64,000 bases of DNA from Xanthobacteraceae bacterium (lineage in GTDB: Bacteria > Pseudomonadota > Alphaproteobacteria > Rhizobiales > Xanthobacteraceae). How positions within the stretch are numbered: position 1 is the first letter of the stretch; each line of letters begins with the position of its first letter. Location of the stretch: NCBI GenBank assembly GCA_019454205.1, contig CP075369.1, forward strand, positions 2,744,001-2,808,000. Reading direction: 5' to 3'. Under the pieces are notes generated by a model. The model was given only the letters and a program-made list of their open reading frames with translations. It was not told the DNA's origin and did not search any database. Position numbers and translations under genes: made by a program. Positions 24,709 to 36,536 of the stretch are shown piece by piece.

Positions 24709-25929
24709 GTGGCGGACGATCTCGAAAAGCCCCTGAAAGCGAAGACCCCGGAGGCCCCGCGCTTCCGGTTTCCCGTGCGTCCGCTGACGCTGATCGCGGG
24801 CGGGCTGACGCTTGCCTTCGCGGGCGCGATGATCTGGATTCTCCTGCACGACGACCCGCTCGGCGGCGAGCCGCGCGCCATCGTGAAGATCGAGAATACC
24901 GCGCCGCCTGCGGATCAACCCCAGCAACCGCCGCAGCAAAAGACAAAAGACCAGCAGCCGGTCAAACCGCCCTCCGCGAACGACCGCACCGTCACCATCA
25001 TCGACGGCAAGACCGGCCAGAAGCGCGAAGTGCTGGTCAACGACCCGCCGCAACAGCAACAGCAGCCGCAGGACAATCCGAATGCGCCGCAGTTGCAGAC
25101 CGTACCCGACAACAGCAATTTGCCGGGCGCCGATCCCCGCCTGATCGAACCGGGCAAGCACGGCTCGATCCCGAAGACCGGTACCGACGGCAGCCGCCCG
25201 CTGGATGTCTATGCCAGCCCGCTTCCCGTCCCGGCCGGCAGCGCCGACTCCCTGATCGCAATCGTCATTACCGGCCTCGGCGTCAGCGACAGCGCGACCA
25301 ATGACGCGATCTTGAAACTGCCGCCCGGCGTCACCCTCGCCTTCATTCCCTACAGCAGCGAATTGCAGCGCTGGATCGGACGTGCGCGCAGCACCGGCCA
25401 CGAGGTGTTGCTCCAGATTCCGATGGAGCCGTTCGACTACCCCGACAACGACCCCGGTCCGCAAACCCTGATCACCAGTGCACCGAAAGACCAGAACATC
25501 GACCGCCTGCATTTCTTCCTGAGCCGCGCGCAGGGCTATGTCGGCGTGATGAACTTCATGGGCGCACGCTTCACCGCCAGCGCCGACGCGCTCGCCCCGG
25601 TCATCGCCGATACCAACAAGCGCGGGCTGCTATATCTCGACGACGGTTCCTCGCCACGTTCCACGGTGCGCACGGTTCCCGGCAATCCGAAGAACCTGTT
25701 GCTGCGCGCGGATGCCGTGCTGGACATGAAAACCGATTGGTCGGAGATCGACGCGGCGCTTGCGCGCCTCGAAACCATGGCCAACGAAAAAGGCGTCGCC
25801 ATCGCCACGGCGGCCGCCTTGCCGGTCACGCTGGAACGGATCGCGCGGTGGGCAAAGACACTTGAAGCCCGTGGTATCCGGCTGGTTCCGGTCAGCGCCG
25901 CCTTCCTCCGCCGCGCCAAACAAAGCTGA
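24709..25929 (+). CDS. divergent polysaccharide deacetylase (YibQ-like, 406 aa)
   Basis: GTG at 24709 is chosen because AAGGAG lies 6 nt before it. The open frame extends back into the terminator, which is not coding. An N-terminal membrane anchor (about residues 26-46) is followed by a 110-residue Gln/Pro-rich linker and then the YibQ/DUF610 domain: IAIVITGLGVSDSATNDAI, VLLQIPMEPFDYP, DNDPGPQTL, GYVGVMNFMGARFT, GLLYLDDGSS. The fold is that of polysaccharide deacetylases, with the usual metal-binding His largely absent. Periplasmic. The substrate is unknown. Often found downstream of envC and ctpA, as here. Confidence 0.88.
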   Translation: MADDLEKPLKAKTPEAPRFRFPVRPLTLIAGGLTLAFAGAMIWILLHDDPLGGEPRAIVKIENTAPPADQPQQPPQQKTKDQQPVKPPSANDRTVTIIDGKTGQKREVLVNDPPQQQQQPQDNPNAPQLQTVPDNSNLPGADPRLIEPGKHGSIPKTGTDGSRPLDVYASPLPVPAGSADSLIAIVITGLGVSDSATNDAILKLPPGVTLAFIPYSSELQRWIGRARSTGHEVLLQIPMEPFDYPDNDPGPQTLITSAPKDQNIDRLHFFLSRAQGYVGVMNFMGARFTASADALAPVIADTNKRGLLYLDDGSSPRSTVRTVPGNPKNLLLRADAVLDMKTDWSEIDAALARLETMANEKGVAIATAAALPVTLERIARWAKTLEARGIRLVPVSAAFLRRAKQS

Positions 25930-25960
25930 CTGTGACGCGGCCGCGTTGTAGAACGCGCCC

Positions 25961-26485
25961 ATGAAGAACAGCGAAAAGCAAAACTTCGAAGACCTGCCCT
26001 ATCGTGCCTGCGTCGGCCTCGCGGTCTTCAATCCGGAAGGCCGTGTATTCGTCGGCCGCCGGCTGGGCGGTCCCGAACATGTGGACGCAACCCATTCCTG
26101 GCAGATGCCGCAAGGCGGCATCGACGAGAACGAAGACCCGTTCGAGGCAGCCTTGCGTGAACTTTACGAAGAGACGAACATCCGCTCGATCAAGAGACTC
26201 GGCGAAATCGACGGCTGGTTGAAATACGACATCCCGCGCGGCATCGCGGGACAGGCGTGGAAGGGCAAATACCGCGGCCAGAAACAGAAATGGTTCGCGT
26301 TGCGTTTCACCGGCGACGAGAGCGAGATCGACGTCGCGACACCGGGCGGCGGCGCGCACAAGCCCGAGTTCGTGGAATGGCGCTGGGAGCGCCTCGAGAA
26401 TACCCCGCAACTGATCGTGCCGTTCAAGCGGCCGGTTTACGATGACGTCGTCAGAGGCTTTATGGGATTCGCAAACGGATCATGA
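25961..26485 (+). CDS. rppH: RNA pyrophosphohydrolase (Nudix)
   Basis: Removes pyrophosphate from mRNA 5' ends to trigger decay, and also hydrolyses dinucleoside polyphosphates. A perfect Nudix box GX5EX7REUXEE spans residues 52-71 (G52, E58, R66, E67, E70, E71), preceded by HSWQMPQ. The core continues with W.KYDIPRG, GQKQKWFALRF and EFVEWRWERLENTPQLIVPFKRPVY, the RppH hallmark. Length 174, normal. Overlaps the next gene by 4 bases (ATGA). Confidence 0.95.
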   Translation: MKNSEKQNFEDLPYRACVGLAVFNPEGRVFVGRRLGGPEHVDATHSWQMPQGGIDENEDPFEAALRELYEETNIRSIKRLGEIDGWLKYDIPRGIAGQAWKGKYRGQKQKWFALRFTGDESEIDVATPGGGAHKPEFVEWRWERLENTPQLIVPFKRPVYDDVVRGFMGFANGS

Positions 26486-26997
26486 CGGAAACAGGCGATC
26501 CACGCTGGCGCGCGGCGACGACTGCCGACATTTCCGAAATCGACCGGATCGCGAAGATCATTCATCCCGACCTGCCGGAAGATGCAGAGTCATTCGCGGA
26601 AAAATGCCGCCTTTCTCCTTCGACCTGTCTGGTGGTTTGCGACGGCCGCAACGTGCGGGGCTACGCCATCGCCTACCCCTGGCGCGATAACGACGTGCCG
26701 AAACTCGACACCCTGTTCGGCAAGCTGCCCGAAGATGCGGACGTGCTGTTCATCCACGACGTCGCGCTCCTGCCCCGCGCGCGCCACCTCGGTCTATTGC
26801 AGGAACTGTTGGCCAGACTGAGCATCGCCGCACGCGATCTGGGTTTGCAGCGCATGACCCTCGCCGCCGTCTATGGTTCGGAGGAGGTGTGGTTCCGCTA
26901 CGGATTCCGCCGCACCATCATGGACGAAAAACTGAAAGCCCAGACCGCCGGTTACGGCTCCGCCGTCTTCATGACCCGCGAACTCGATCCCGCGTGA
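26482..26997 (+). CDS. GNAT-family N-acetyltransferase
   Basis: A 171-residue protein with weak but recognisable GNAT features: WRAATTADISEIDRIAKIIHP at the N terminus, VLFIHDVALLPRARHLGLLQELLARL corresponding to the acetyl-CoA-binding motif A, and VYGSEEVWFRYGFRR, the typical motif-B end. The substrate is unknown. Translation is coupled to rppH through ATGA. Confidence 0.82.
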   Translation: MTETGDPRWRAATTADISEIDRIAKIIHPDLPEDAESFAEKCRLSPSTCLVVCDGRNVRGYAIAYPWRDNDVPKLDTLFGKLPEDADVLFIHDVALLPRARHLGLLQELLARLSIAARDLGLQRMTLAAVYGSEEVWFRYGFRRTIMDEKLKAQTAGYGSAVFMTRELDPA

Positions 26998-27012
26998 GGC
27001 GGGAACGAAAAA

Positions 27013-27035
27013 GGCCGCACTGTTGAAGCGCGGCC
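27013..27035. terminator. terminator between GNAT gene and the atp operon
   Basis: Inverted repeat GGCCGC / GCGGCC with an 11-nt loop. On the minus strand the stem is followed by CCTTTTTCG, suiting termination of the atp operon. It sits between convergent genes. Confidence 0.65.
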
Positions 27036-27057
27036 CGTAAACCTCTTCAGCGAAGTC

Positions 27058-27474
27058 CTAGTGTCCGGCGGAAGCGCTGCCGCCGAGCTGCGCCTGTACC
27101 GCTTTGAGCTGGTAGAGTGTCTCAGCCATCTTGTACTTCGTTTCTTCAGAAGAAGCCGAGGCGATCTTGCCTTCGTAGTCCGCGATAGCGGCAGCGAACG
27201 CAGTGGCGTTCACTTCTTCCACGGGCGTCGCATCTTCCGCCAGCACGGTGAGGCCGCGCTCGCTCGCTTCCGCAAAGCCGCCGCGGACATAGAGGCGCTT
27301 CACGTCGGCACCCGCCTTCACGGTGAGGATGCCAGGACGCAGCGTCGAGACCACCGGCGCGTGACCGGGCAGCACGGTGAACTCGCCTTCCGTGCCCGGG
27401 ACGATCACTTCATCCACTTCGCCGGAGAACAGCAGCTTGGCCGGCGAGACGAGTTCGAACTTGAAGGTTGCCAT
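27058..27474 (-). CDS. atpC: ATP synthase epsilon subunit
   Basis: A 138-residue F1 central-stalk subunit: MATFKFELVSPAKLLFSGEVDEVIVPGTEGEFTVLPGHAPVV is the epsilon N-terminal sandwich signature, and GGFAEASERGLTVLAEDA follows. The C-terminal helical part contains AAAIADYEGKIASASSE. Last gene of the F1 operon, 13 nt after the small membrane-protein gene. Confidence 0.97.
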   Translation of the reverse strand: MATFKFELVSPAKLLFSGEVDEVIVPGTEGEFTVLPGHAPVVSTLRPGILTVKAGADVKRLYVRGGFAEASERGLTVLAEDATPVEEVNATAFAAAIADYEGKIASASSEETKYKMAETLYQLKAVQAQLGGSASAGH

Positions 27475-27487
27475 CTTGCGTCAATCC

Positions 27488-27730
27488 TTAGCGGCGGCGT
27501 TCCGCGATATAGCCGCCGCCGAAACCGACGATGGCGCCGATGATCGCCCAGATCACGAGGTGCTGGGTCTGCTCCTGATTCAGGCCGCCGGAATTCGCGG
27601 GCGCATCCGTCTTGATTTCGAGGTTGATGCCCGGCACGCGAATGGCGGCGGTCGTGACGGGCCGGGTGACATAGCCGATCAGGAGACCGGCGACGATACC
27701 GAGCACCAGACCGATGACTTTAATATTCAT
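27488..27730 (-). CDS. two-helix membrane protein inside the atp operon (80 aa)
   Basis: Lies between atpD (21-nt gap) and atpC (13-nt gap) on the same strand, so it is co-transcribed with F1 genes. ATG at 27730 has GGTGGGACGG upstream. A GTG at 27739 is an alternative start. It has two glycine-rich hydrophobic segments, residues about 5-22 (VIGLVLGIVAGLLIGYV) and 58-76 (LVIWAIIGAIVGFGGGYIA), joined by a 35-residue polar loop, and ends ERRR. It is not an F0 subunit (no a, b or c motifs) and is not AtpI-like in position. Function unknown. It could help assembly or regulate the enzyme at the membrane. Confidence 0.75.
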   Translation of the reverse strand: MNIKVIGLVLGIVAGLLIGYVTRPVTTAAIRVPGINLEIKTDAPANSGGLNQEQTQHLVIWAIIGAIVGFGGGYIAERRR

Positions 27731-27751
27731 CCGTCCCACCGCGCTGAAAGC

Positions 27752-29176
<1,425 letters not shown>

Positions 29177-29198
29177 TGTTCGACCTCGTACCTGAAAT

Positions 29199-30083
29199 TT
29201 AGAGCGCTTCCGCGCCGGAGATGATCTCGATCAGTTCCTTCGTGATCATCGCCTGACGGGTGCGGTTGTAAGTGATGGTCTGCTTGCGGATCATGTCGCC
29301 GGCGTTGCGGGTCGCGTTGTCCATCGCGGACATGCGCGCGCCCTGCTCCGAGGCTGCGTTTTCCAGCAACGCGCGGAACACCTGCGTCGCGAGATTGCGC
29401 GGGAGCAATTCGGCGAGAATCTCGTCTTCTTCCGGCTCGTATTCGTAAACCGGCGTATTGGTGCCCGCGGCTTCGGCCTTGGTTTCGGGAAGCTGCGGCG
29501 GAATGATCTGCTGCGCGGTCGGGATCTGCGCGATCACCGACTTGAAGCGCGAATAGAACAGCGTGCAGACGTCGAACTCGCCCGCTTCGTAGCGCGCCAC
29601 GATCTTCTGCGCGATTTCAGCGGCGTTCTCGTAACCGAGCGTGCGGACCGTGCGCAGGTCGATGACCTCGACGATCTGCTTCGCGAAGGTGCGGCGCAGA
29701 ATGTCGTAGCCCTTGCGGCCAACGCAGATGATCTTGACGGTCTTGCCGGCAGCCATCAGCGCATTGGCGCGGTCGCGCGCGAGGCGTGCGATCGAAGAGT
29801 TGAACGCGCCGCAAAGGCCGCGTTCGGCAGTGCAGACGAGCAGCATGTGCACGTCGTCCTTGCCGGTGCCGCCGAGCAGCGCGGGAGCGCCGGCCTGTCC
29901 GGCCACCTTGCCCGCGATGCTCGCAAGGATTTCGTCCATGCGTTCGGCATAGGGGCGCGCGGCTTCCGCGGCCATCTGCGCGCGGCGCAGCTTCGCCGCG
30001 GCGACCATTTGCATCGCCTTCGTAATCTTCTGCGTCGCCTTCACCGAGGCGATGCGATTGCGAAGTTCTTTGAGCGAAGCCAT
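29199..30083 (-). CDS. atpG: ATP synthase gamma subunit
   Basis: Rotary shaft of F1, 294 residues. The N-terminal helix MASLKELRNRIASVKATQKITKAMQMVAAAKLRRAQ and the C-terminal helix NATRNAGDMIRKQTITYNRTRQAMITKELIEIISGAEAL are the conserved ends that form the coiled coil. The middle contains ERGLCGAFNSSIAR. Normal length. A 15-nt gap separates it from atpA. Confidence 0.98.
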   Translation of the reverse strand: MASLKELRNRIASVKATQKITKAMQMVAAAKLRRAQMAAEAARPYAERMDEILASIAGKVAGQAGAPALLGGTGKDDVHMLLVCTAERGLCGAFNSSIARLARDRANALMAAGKTVKIICVGRKGYDILRRTFAKQIVEVIDLRTVRTLGYENAAEIAQKIVARYEAGEFDVCTLFYSRFKSVIAQIPTAQQIIPPQLPETKAEAAGTNTPVYEYEPEEDEILAELLPRNLATQVFRALLENAASEQGARMSAMDNATRNAGDMIRKQTITYNRTRQAMITKELIEIISGAEAL

Positions 30084-30098
30084 TGGCGGGCGTTTTCC

Positions 30099-31630
<1,532 letters not shown>

Positions 31631-31631
<1 letters not shown>

Positions 31632-32194
31632 CAGCGGACCTCTTTCATCGCGTTACGAATGGAGTTGAGTTTGGTTTTCAGAGACGCATCGATCATGCGG
31701 GAGCCGATCTTCACTTTGAGGCCGCCGAGGATCGAGGGATCGATTTTGACGTCGAGTTCGACGTTCTTCTGCTTGGTGGACGCGGCAATCGCATCCTTCA
31801 GCGTGGCGAGATGCTTGTCGTCGAGCTTCTCGGCGACCGTCACCTCGGCGCGGGTTTCGCCCTTGGCCTGCGAGACCAGCGCGTTGAAGCCGGAAATCAT
31901 CTGCGAGATCGCGAACAGGCGGCGGTTGGACGCCACCGTCGAGATGAATTTTCCGGCCAGACCCGAAATCTTCGCTTTCGCGAGCACGGCCTCGACCGCC
32001 TTGGTCTGCTCTTCCGCGGTAAAGACCGGGCTGCGGACAAGGCGGAGAAGGTCGCCGCTGTCGGCGAGAAGAGCCGAGAAGCGGCCGAGATCGGCCTTCA
32101 CGGCATCGACGGATTTGGCTTCCTGCGCCAGCTCGAAAAGAGCCGTCGCATAACGACCGGCCATGCCGGAAATGATGGGTTGTTCAGCCGCCAT
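31631..32194 (-). CDS. atpH: ATP synthase delta subunit
   Basis: Peripheral-stalk cap of F1, 187 residues from the ATG at 32194. This start was chosen because MAAEQPIISGMAGRYATALFELAQE is the usual delta N terminus. The frame is open upstream to 32269 without a good start. The C-terminal part has KIDPSILGGLKVKIGSRMIDASLKTKLNSI, the delta signature. First gene of the F1 operon. F0 genes are not in the window. Confidence 0.96.
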
Positions 32195-32278
32195 CTGTGT
32201 CTGTTCTTGTATGCCCGCTCCAAGCGTCCGGTGCCACCGCAGGCGGCCCCGTAAACTATTGGAATCCAAGTGGGAATT

Positions 32279-32328
32279 CCGATTTTGCGGAACGCGCCGG
32301 AATGCCCCCGAAACCCCTGCAAAATCGG
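32279..32328. promoter_or_regulatory. inverted repeat in the atp/sulP divergent region
   Basis: Ten-base perfect arms CCGATTTTGC (32279-32288) and GCAAAATCGG (32319-32328) spaced by 30 nt, in the 284-bp divergent gap. They could be two half-sites of an operator or a leader stem-loop of the atp mRNA. Clear promoter boxes were not found here. Confidence 0.35.
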
Positions 32329-32478
32329 GCGTTTGCTACCATGCGGGCGCGCCGTTACGCAATGTTTTCCCCCGTCCGATTTGCCGCATGGGCGCAGGAA
32401 AAATCACCCATTTGGCCGCAGCCGATGCGACTTTCCGGTAGCGCCCCCGGAATGCAACGCTGACGATGGGAACTTGCG

Positions 32479-33774
32479 ATGATTCCATACGATTCCAGCA
32501 GCCAAAGCCCGGGAACGGACAAGGACTTCCTGTTCAAACCCGCACTGATTTCCGTGCTCAAGCGGGGCTACGGCCTGACAAGCCTGCGGGCGGACATCAT
32601 CGCGGGGCTGACGGTCGCCGTGGTCGCCCTGCCGCTCTCGATGGCGCTTGCCATCGCCTCCGGGGTGCCGCCGGAGCGGGGTCTCTACACCGCGATCATT
32701 GGGGGGTTCCTGATCTCGCTGCTCGGCGGCAGCCGCTTCCAGATCGGTGGCCCCGCGGGCGCCTTTATCGTCCTCGTCTCGGCGACCGTGGAGCGGCATG
32801 GCTATGACGGCCTCGTGCTCGCGACCGCGATGGCGGGCGCGATCATGCTGGCAATCGGCCTGCTGCGGCTCGGCAGCTACATCCGCCACATCCCCTTCAC
32901 CGTGACGGTCGGCTTCACCGCCGGTATCGCGGTCATCATCTTTGCGAGCCAGTTGCGCGACCTGCTCGGATTGGAACTGACAAAGGAACCCGGACCGCTT
33001 GCCGCGAAGCTCGCCGCACTCTGGGGTGCGCTCGGCACCATCAAGCCTGCGGCGGTTGCAGTGGCGCTCGGATGCATCGCTGCGGTGTGGCTGATCCGGA
33101 AGGTTCGCCCGAACTGGCCCAGCTTCCTGATCGTAGTGATCGCAAGCGCGGCCATCACCGCGCTGTTTCATCTCGACATCGCCACCATCGGTTCGCGCTT
33201 CGGCGCGGTGCCGAACTCGCTGCCTGCGCCGGCCTTGCCGGTTTTCGGCTGGGAGAAGGTGAAAGCCGTATTGCCCGATGCCATCGCGATTGCATTGCTC
33301 GGCTCCATCGAATCGCTCCTCTCCGCCGTCGTCGCCGACCGCATGAGCGGACAAAAACACCGCCCGAACGGCGAACTGGTCGCGCAGGGATTTGCCAACA
33401 TCGCCTCCGTTTGCTTCGGCGGCATTCCCGTAACCGGCACCATCGCGCGCACCGCGACCAACGTACGCGCCGGCGCGCGCAGCCCGGTTTCCGGCATGCT
33501 GCACTCCCTCTATCTGCTGCTGTTCATGCTGATCGCAGCACCGCTCGCCGTTTACATCCCGCTTGCGGCGCTTGCCGCCGTGCTCGCGGTGGTCGCGTGG
33601 AACATGGCGGAGCGGCACGAATTCTGGTCGCTACTGAAAAACAACTGGGCCGACGCGCTGGTGTTGCTGGTCACCTTCCTGCTCACCGCCTTCGAGGATC
33701 TGGTGGTGGCAATCGGCGTCGGTACCGCGCTCGTCTTCTTGCTTCGCGCGATCCAGATGAAGCGCAAAACCTGA
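32479..33774 (+). CDS. SulP-family anion transporter lacking the STAS domain
   Basis: A 431-residue membrane protein with 10 or more helices. The SulP signatures are RADIIAGLTVAVVALPLSMALAIASGVPPERGLYTAIIGGFL, then GGPAGAFIVLV, VTVGFTAGIAVII and SIESLLSAVVADRMSG. Family members carry sulfate, bicarbonate or dicarboxylates. The regulatory cytoplasmic STAS domain, normally after the last helix, is absent: the protein stops shortly after AIQMKRKT. This STAS-less form is a subtype rather than an obvious truncation, since the frame is intact and the next gene follows 33 bp later. The substrate is not determinable. Confidence 0.9.
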   Translation: MIPYDSSSQSPGTDKDFLFKPALISVLKRGYGLTSLRADIIAGLTVAVVALPLSMALAIASGVPPERGLYTAIIGGFLISLLGGSRFQIGGPAGAFIVLVSATVERHGYDGLVLATAMAGAIMLAIGLLRLGSYIRHIPFTVTVGFTAGIAVIIFASQLRDLLGLELTKEPGPLAAKLAALWGALGTIKPAAVAVALGCIAAVWLIRKVRPNWPSFLIVVIASAAITALFHLDIATIGSRFGAVPNSLPAPALPVFGWEKVKAVLPDAIAIALLGSIESLLSAVVADRMSGQKHRPNGELVAQGFANIASVCFGGIPVTGTIARTATNVRAGARSPVSGMLHSLYLLLFMLIAAPLAVYIPLAALAAVLAVVAWNMAERHEFWSLLKNNWADALVLLVTFLLTAFEDLVVAIGVGTALVFLLRAIQMKRKT

Positions 33775-33807
33775 CGGGACCGGCACGAAACCTGCTAGGT
33801 CTCGGCT

Positions 33808-34302
33808 ATGCGAAACCTGTTCCGGATTCTCTCCGTCACGCTTGCGCTGCAAGGCGCTTTCGCCGTCGGCGCACGCGCGCAGGATGAAATCGTCAGCGCG
33901 CTGCCGGATTCCCTGCATAAGCCGCTTGCCGCGTTTCTCGCGGCGACCGGCTGGAAGGACGCGGACAAACTCGCCGCCTCAACGCGATACTGGCAACTGA
34001 CCAAACAGGTTTTTCTCGTTCGCGTCACCGGCAAGACTACCTGTGATGCGAATGAAGACCTCTGCCTCACGATCATCGGCCGCACGCAGAACGGCGGCCT
34101 GATTGCGGAAACGGTGTTCTATGCGGGCGCACGGCTGGAGGCGGCGAATAATTCATTTGCACTCGGCGGAAAGGACGGCCCTTCGTTGTTCTTCGTTCGC
34201 CTTTACGGAAAGACACAGAACGTCACCGCGATGCCCGCGCCGACCGGATGGATCGTGATTCCGAGCGCGGCACTCGACGATTTCAAGGGTCCGAAGAATT
34301 AG
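33808..34302 (+). CDS. secreted protein of unknown function (164 aa)
   Basis: Signal peptide MRNLFRILSVTLALQGAFAVGARAQ (cleavage after ARA-Q), then a globular domain with two Cys (KTTCDANEDLCLTI), probably a disulfide. No family recognised. It may be co-transcribed with the SulP gene. Its TAG overlaps the stop of priA, encoded on the other strand, by four bases. Confidence 0.7.
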   Translation: MRNLFRILSVTLALQGAFAVGARAQDEIVSALPDSLHKPLAAFLAATGWKDADKLAASTRYWQLTKQVFLVRVTGKTTCDANEDLCLTIIGRTQNGGLIAETVFYAGARLEAANNSFALGGKDGPSLFFVRLYGKTQNVTAMPAPTGWIVIPSAALDDFKGPKN

Positions 34303-36473
34303 AGAAAACTCTGCGGATCGACGTCGATCTGCACGCGCACGCTGCCTTTTGCAGGCGGCGCGCCTTCGAGCCATTCGCGCACGTAATGCGAGAGATCGAA
34401 GTCGCGCGGCGAGGTGACCAGCAACCGCCAGCGATGCCGCCCGCGGATCATCGAGAGCGGTGCTTCCGCCGGCCCAAGCAAGCGCACTTCGTCTGATAGC
34501 GGTGCACTCGCCGCAAGATGACGCGCGTGCTTTTCGGCGCTTGGCCCATCCTTTGCGGAAACGATGACCGCCGCCATGCGTCCGAACGGAGGCAGCCCCG
34601 CTTCCTCGCGGGCGGCAATCTCACTGTCGTAGAAAGCGTCGCGGTCGCCCGCGAGTAAGGCCTTCATCACCGGATGATCGGGCTGATAGGTCTGCAACAA
34701 ACCGCGCCCGCCGGCTTTCTCGCGCCCCGCCCGGCCGACAACCTGATGCAGAAGCTGGAACGTGCGTTCCGCCGCGCGCGGATCGCCGTAGTTGAGGCCG
34801 AGATCGGCATCGATGATGCCGACCAGCGCAAGGCCGGGGAAATGATGCCCCTTCGCGACAAGCTGCGTGCCGATCACGATATCGACGTCGCGGTTCGTCA
34901 CTGCTTCGAGTTCGGCTCGCAGCCGCTCGACGCCGCCCGCCATGTCGCTGGACAGCACAAGCGTGCGCGCTTCGGGAAACATCGCGCGCACTTCTTCCTC
35001 CAGACGTTCGACGCCGGGACCGATGGGCACGAAAGAATCCGGCGCTTCGCATTTCGGGCAATGCTGGGGCGGCGGCATGTCGAACCCGCAGTGATGGCAC
35101 ACCAGCCGTTTGCGATAGCGATGCTCGACCAGCCAGGTGTCGCAATTCACGCAGCGAATGCGAAACCCGCAAGAACGGCAAAGCGTCAGCGGCGCATACC
35201 CGCGCCGGTTCAGGAACAGGAGCGACTGCTCGCCGCGCGCAGTCGTATCGCGGATCGCCTGTTCGAGACGCGGCGAAATCCAGCGGCCCTTGCGCGGACC
35301 TTCTTTCTTGAGGTCGATCGCTTCGAGTTGCGGCACTTCGGTGCCGCTGTAGCGCTCGGAAAGTTGCAGCCGCTTGTACCGGCCACGACGCGCGTTGTTT
35401 TCGGTTTCGATGCTTGGCGTCGCGGAGGTGAGCACGACGGCGGATTGCGCCAGCGACCCGCGCACCACCGCCATGTCGCGCGCGTGGTAATGCACGCCGT
35501 CTTCCTGCTTGTAGGCAGGATCGTGCTCCTCATCGACCACGATCAGCGCGAGATCGCGGAACGGCAGAAACAATGCCGAACGCGCGCCCGCGACCACGCT
35601 GATTTCGCCTTTCGCAACACCTTCCCATGTTCTCGCGCGCTTGCGCGGCGCGATCTCCGAATGCCATTCCGCCGGACGCACGCCGAAACGCTTTGCGAAG
35701 CGATCGAGAAAGCGCGTCGTCAGCGCGATTTCGGGGAGCAGGATTAGCGCCTGCCGCTTTGCCTTGATGACCTCCGCTACCGCCTCGAAATAGACTTCCG
35801 TCTTGCCGGAACCGGTGACGCCGTCGAGCAGGCTGACGGAAAACTTTTTCACGCGTACGGCCTCGCGCAATTCCTTCGCCGCAGATGTCTGCGCCGGATT
35901 CAGTTCGGGCACCGCGAAGTCTGCATCCGGCGGCAGCGCAATCGGCTCCGGCGGCAACGCGACCGCTTCCAGCGCACCCTGATCGACCAGACCGTAGATC
36001 ACGCCCGGCGAAACGCCGGCCTCCTCCGCCGCTTCCGATTTCGAACGCAGCAAGCCGTTCTCGAGCAGAGACAGCACGCGCGCGCGCGCTTCCGTCATGC
36101 GTTCGGGCTTTATCCCGGTCACGCGCACGCCGATCTTTTCGCGCGCAGCGCCCAGTTCGCTTCGCCTCAGCGCCATGCGCAGCACCATACCGCGGGGTGC
36201 CAGCGTGTAATCCGCGATCCAGCCGATGAGCTTGACGAGTTCGAGCGGCAGCGGCGGCAGGTCGGATTTCGCGATGACTTCTTTCAGTTTCGCTTTTGCG
36301 GGCCGGTCGAAACTCCCCGGCCACACCACGCCGGTTTCCTCGCGATTGCCCAGCGGCACATGCACGATGTCGCCCGGCTCCAGCGCTTCGCCCGCCATAT
36401 AGGAATAAGGCCGGTCCACCGCGAGCGGCACGAGCACGTCGATGATTCGTTCGGCCAGTTTCTTTGCGGCCAT
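34299..36473 (-). CDS. priA: primosomal replication restart helicase PriA
   Basis: A 724-residue superfamily-2 3'-to-5' helicase that reloads the replisome at stalled forks. It has Walker A (DGVTGSGKTEVYFEA), DEEH box (IVVDEEHDPAYKQEDG) and VVLTSATPSIE. Two zinc modules are seen in LCRSCGFRIRCVNCD and LVCHHCGFDMPPPQHCPKC. Then come GTQLVAKGHHFPG and HQVVGRAGREKAGG. The N-terminal 3'-DNA-binding domain begins VLVPLAVDRPYSY. Divergent from xerC. Confidence 0.97.
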   Translation of the reverse strand: MAAKKLAERIIDVLVPLAVDRPYSYMAGEALEPGDIVHVPLGNREETGVVWPGSFDRPAKAKLKEVIAKSDLPPLPLELVKLIGWIADYTLAPRGMVLRMALRRSELGAAREKIGVRVTGIKPERMTEARARVLSLLENGLLRSKSEAAEEAGVSPGVIYGLVDQGALEAVALPPEPIALPPDADFAVPELNPAQTSAAKELREAVRVKKFSVSLLDGVTGSGKTEVYFEAVAEVIKAKRQALILLPEIALTTRFLDRFAKRFGVRPAEWHSEIAPRKRARTWEGVAKGEISVVAGARSALFLPFRDLALIVVDEEHDPAYKQEDGVHYHARDMAVVRGSLAQSAVVLTSATPSIETENNARRGRYKRLQLSERYSGTEVPQLEAIDLKKEGPRKGRWISPRLEQAIRDTTARGEQSLLFLNRRGYAPLTLCRSCGFRIRCVNCDTWLVEHRYRKRLVCHHCGFDMPPPQHCPKCEAPDSFVPIGPGVERLEEEVRAMFPEARTLVLSSDMAGGVERLRAELEAVTNRDVDIVIGTQLVAKGHHFPGLALVGIIDADLGLNYGDPRAAERTFQLLHQVVGRAGREKAGGRGLLQTYQPDHPVMKALLAGDRDAFYDSEIAAREEAGLPPFGRMAAVIVSAKDGPSAEKHARHLAASAPLSDEVRLLGPAEAPLSMIRGRHRWRLLVTSPRDFDLSHYVREWLEGAPPAKGSVRVQIDVDPQSFL

Positions 36474-36536
36474 GATTCTTGCGGGTTTACGGGGTTTAAG
36501 CGGAAGTTAAGCGAAGCGGAGCGACAACGAGATTCC

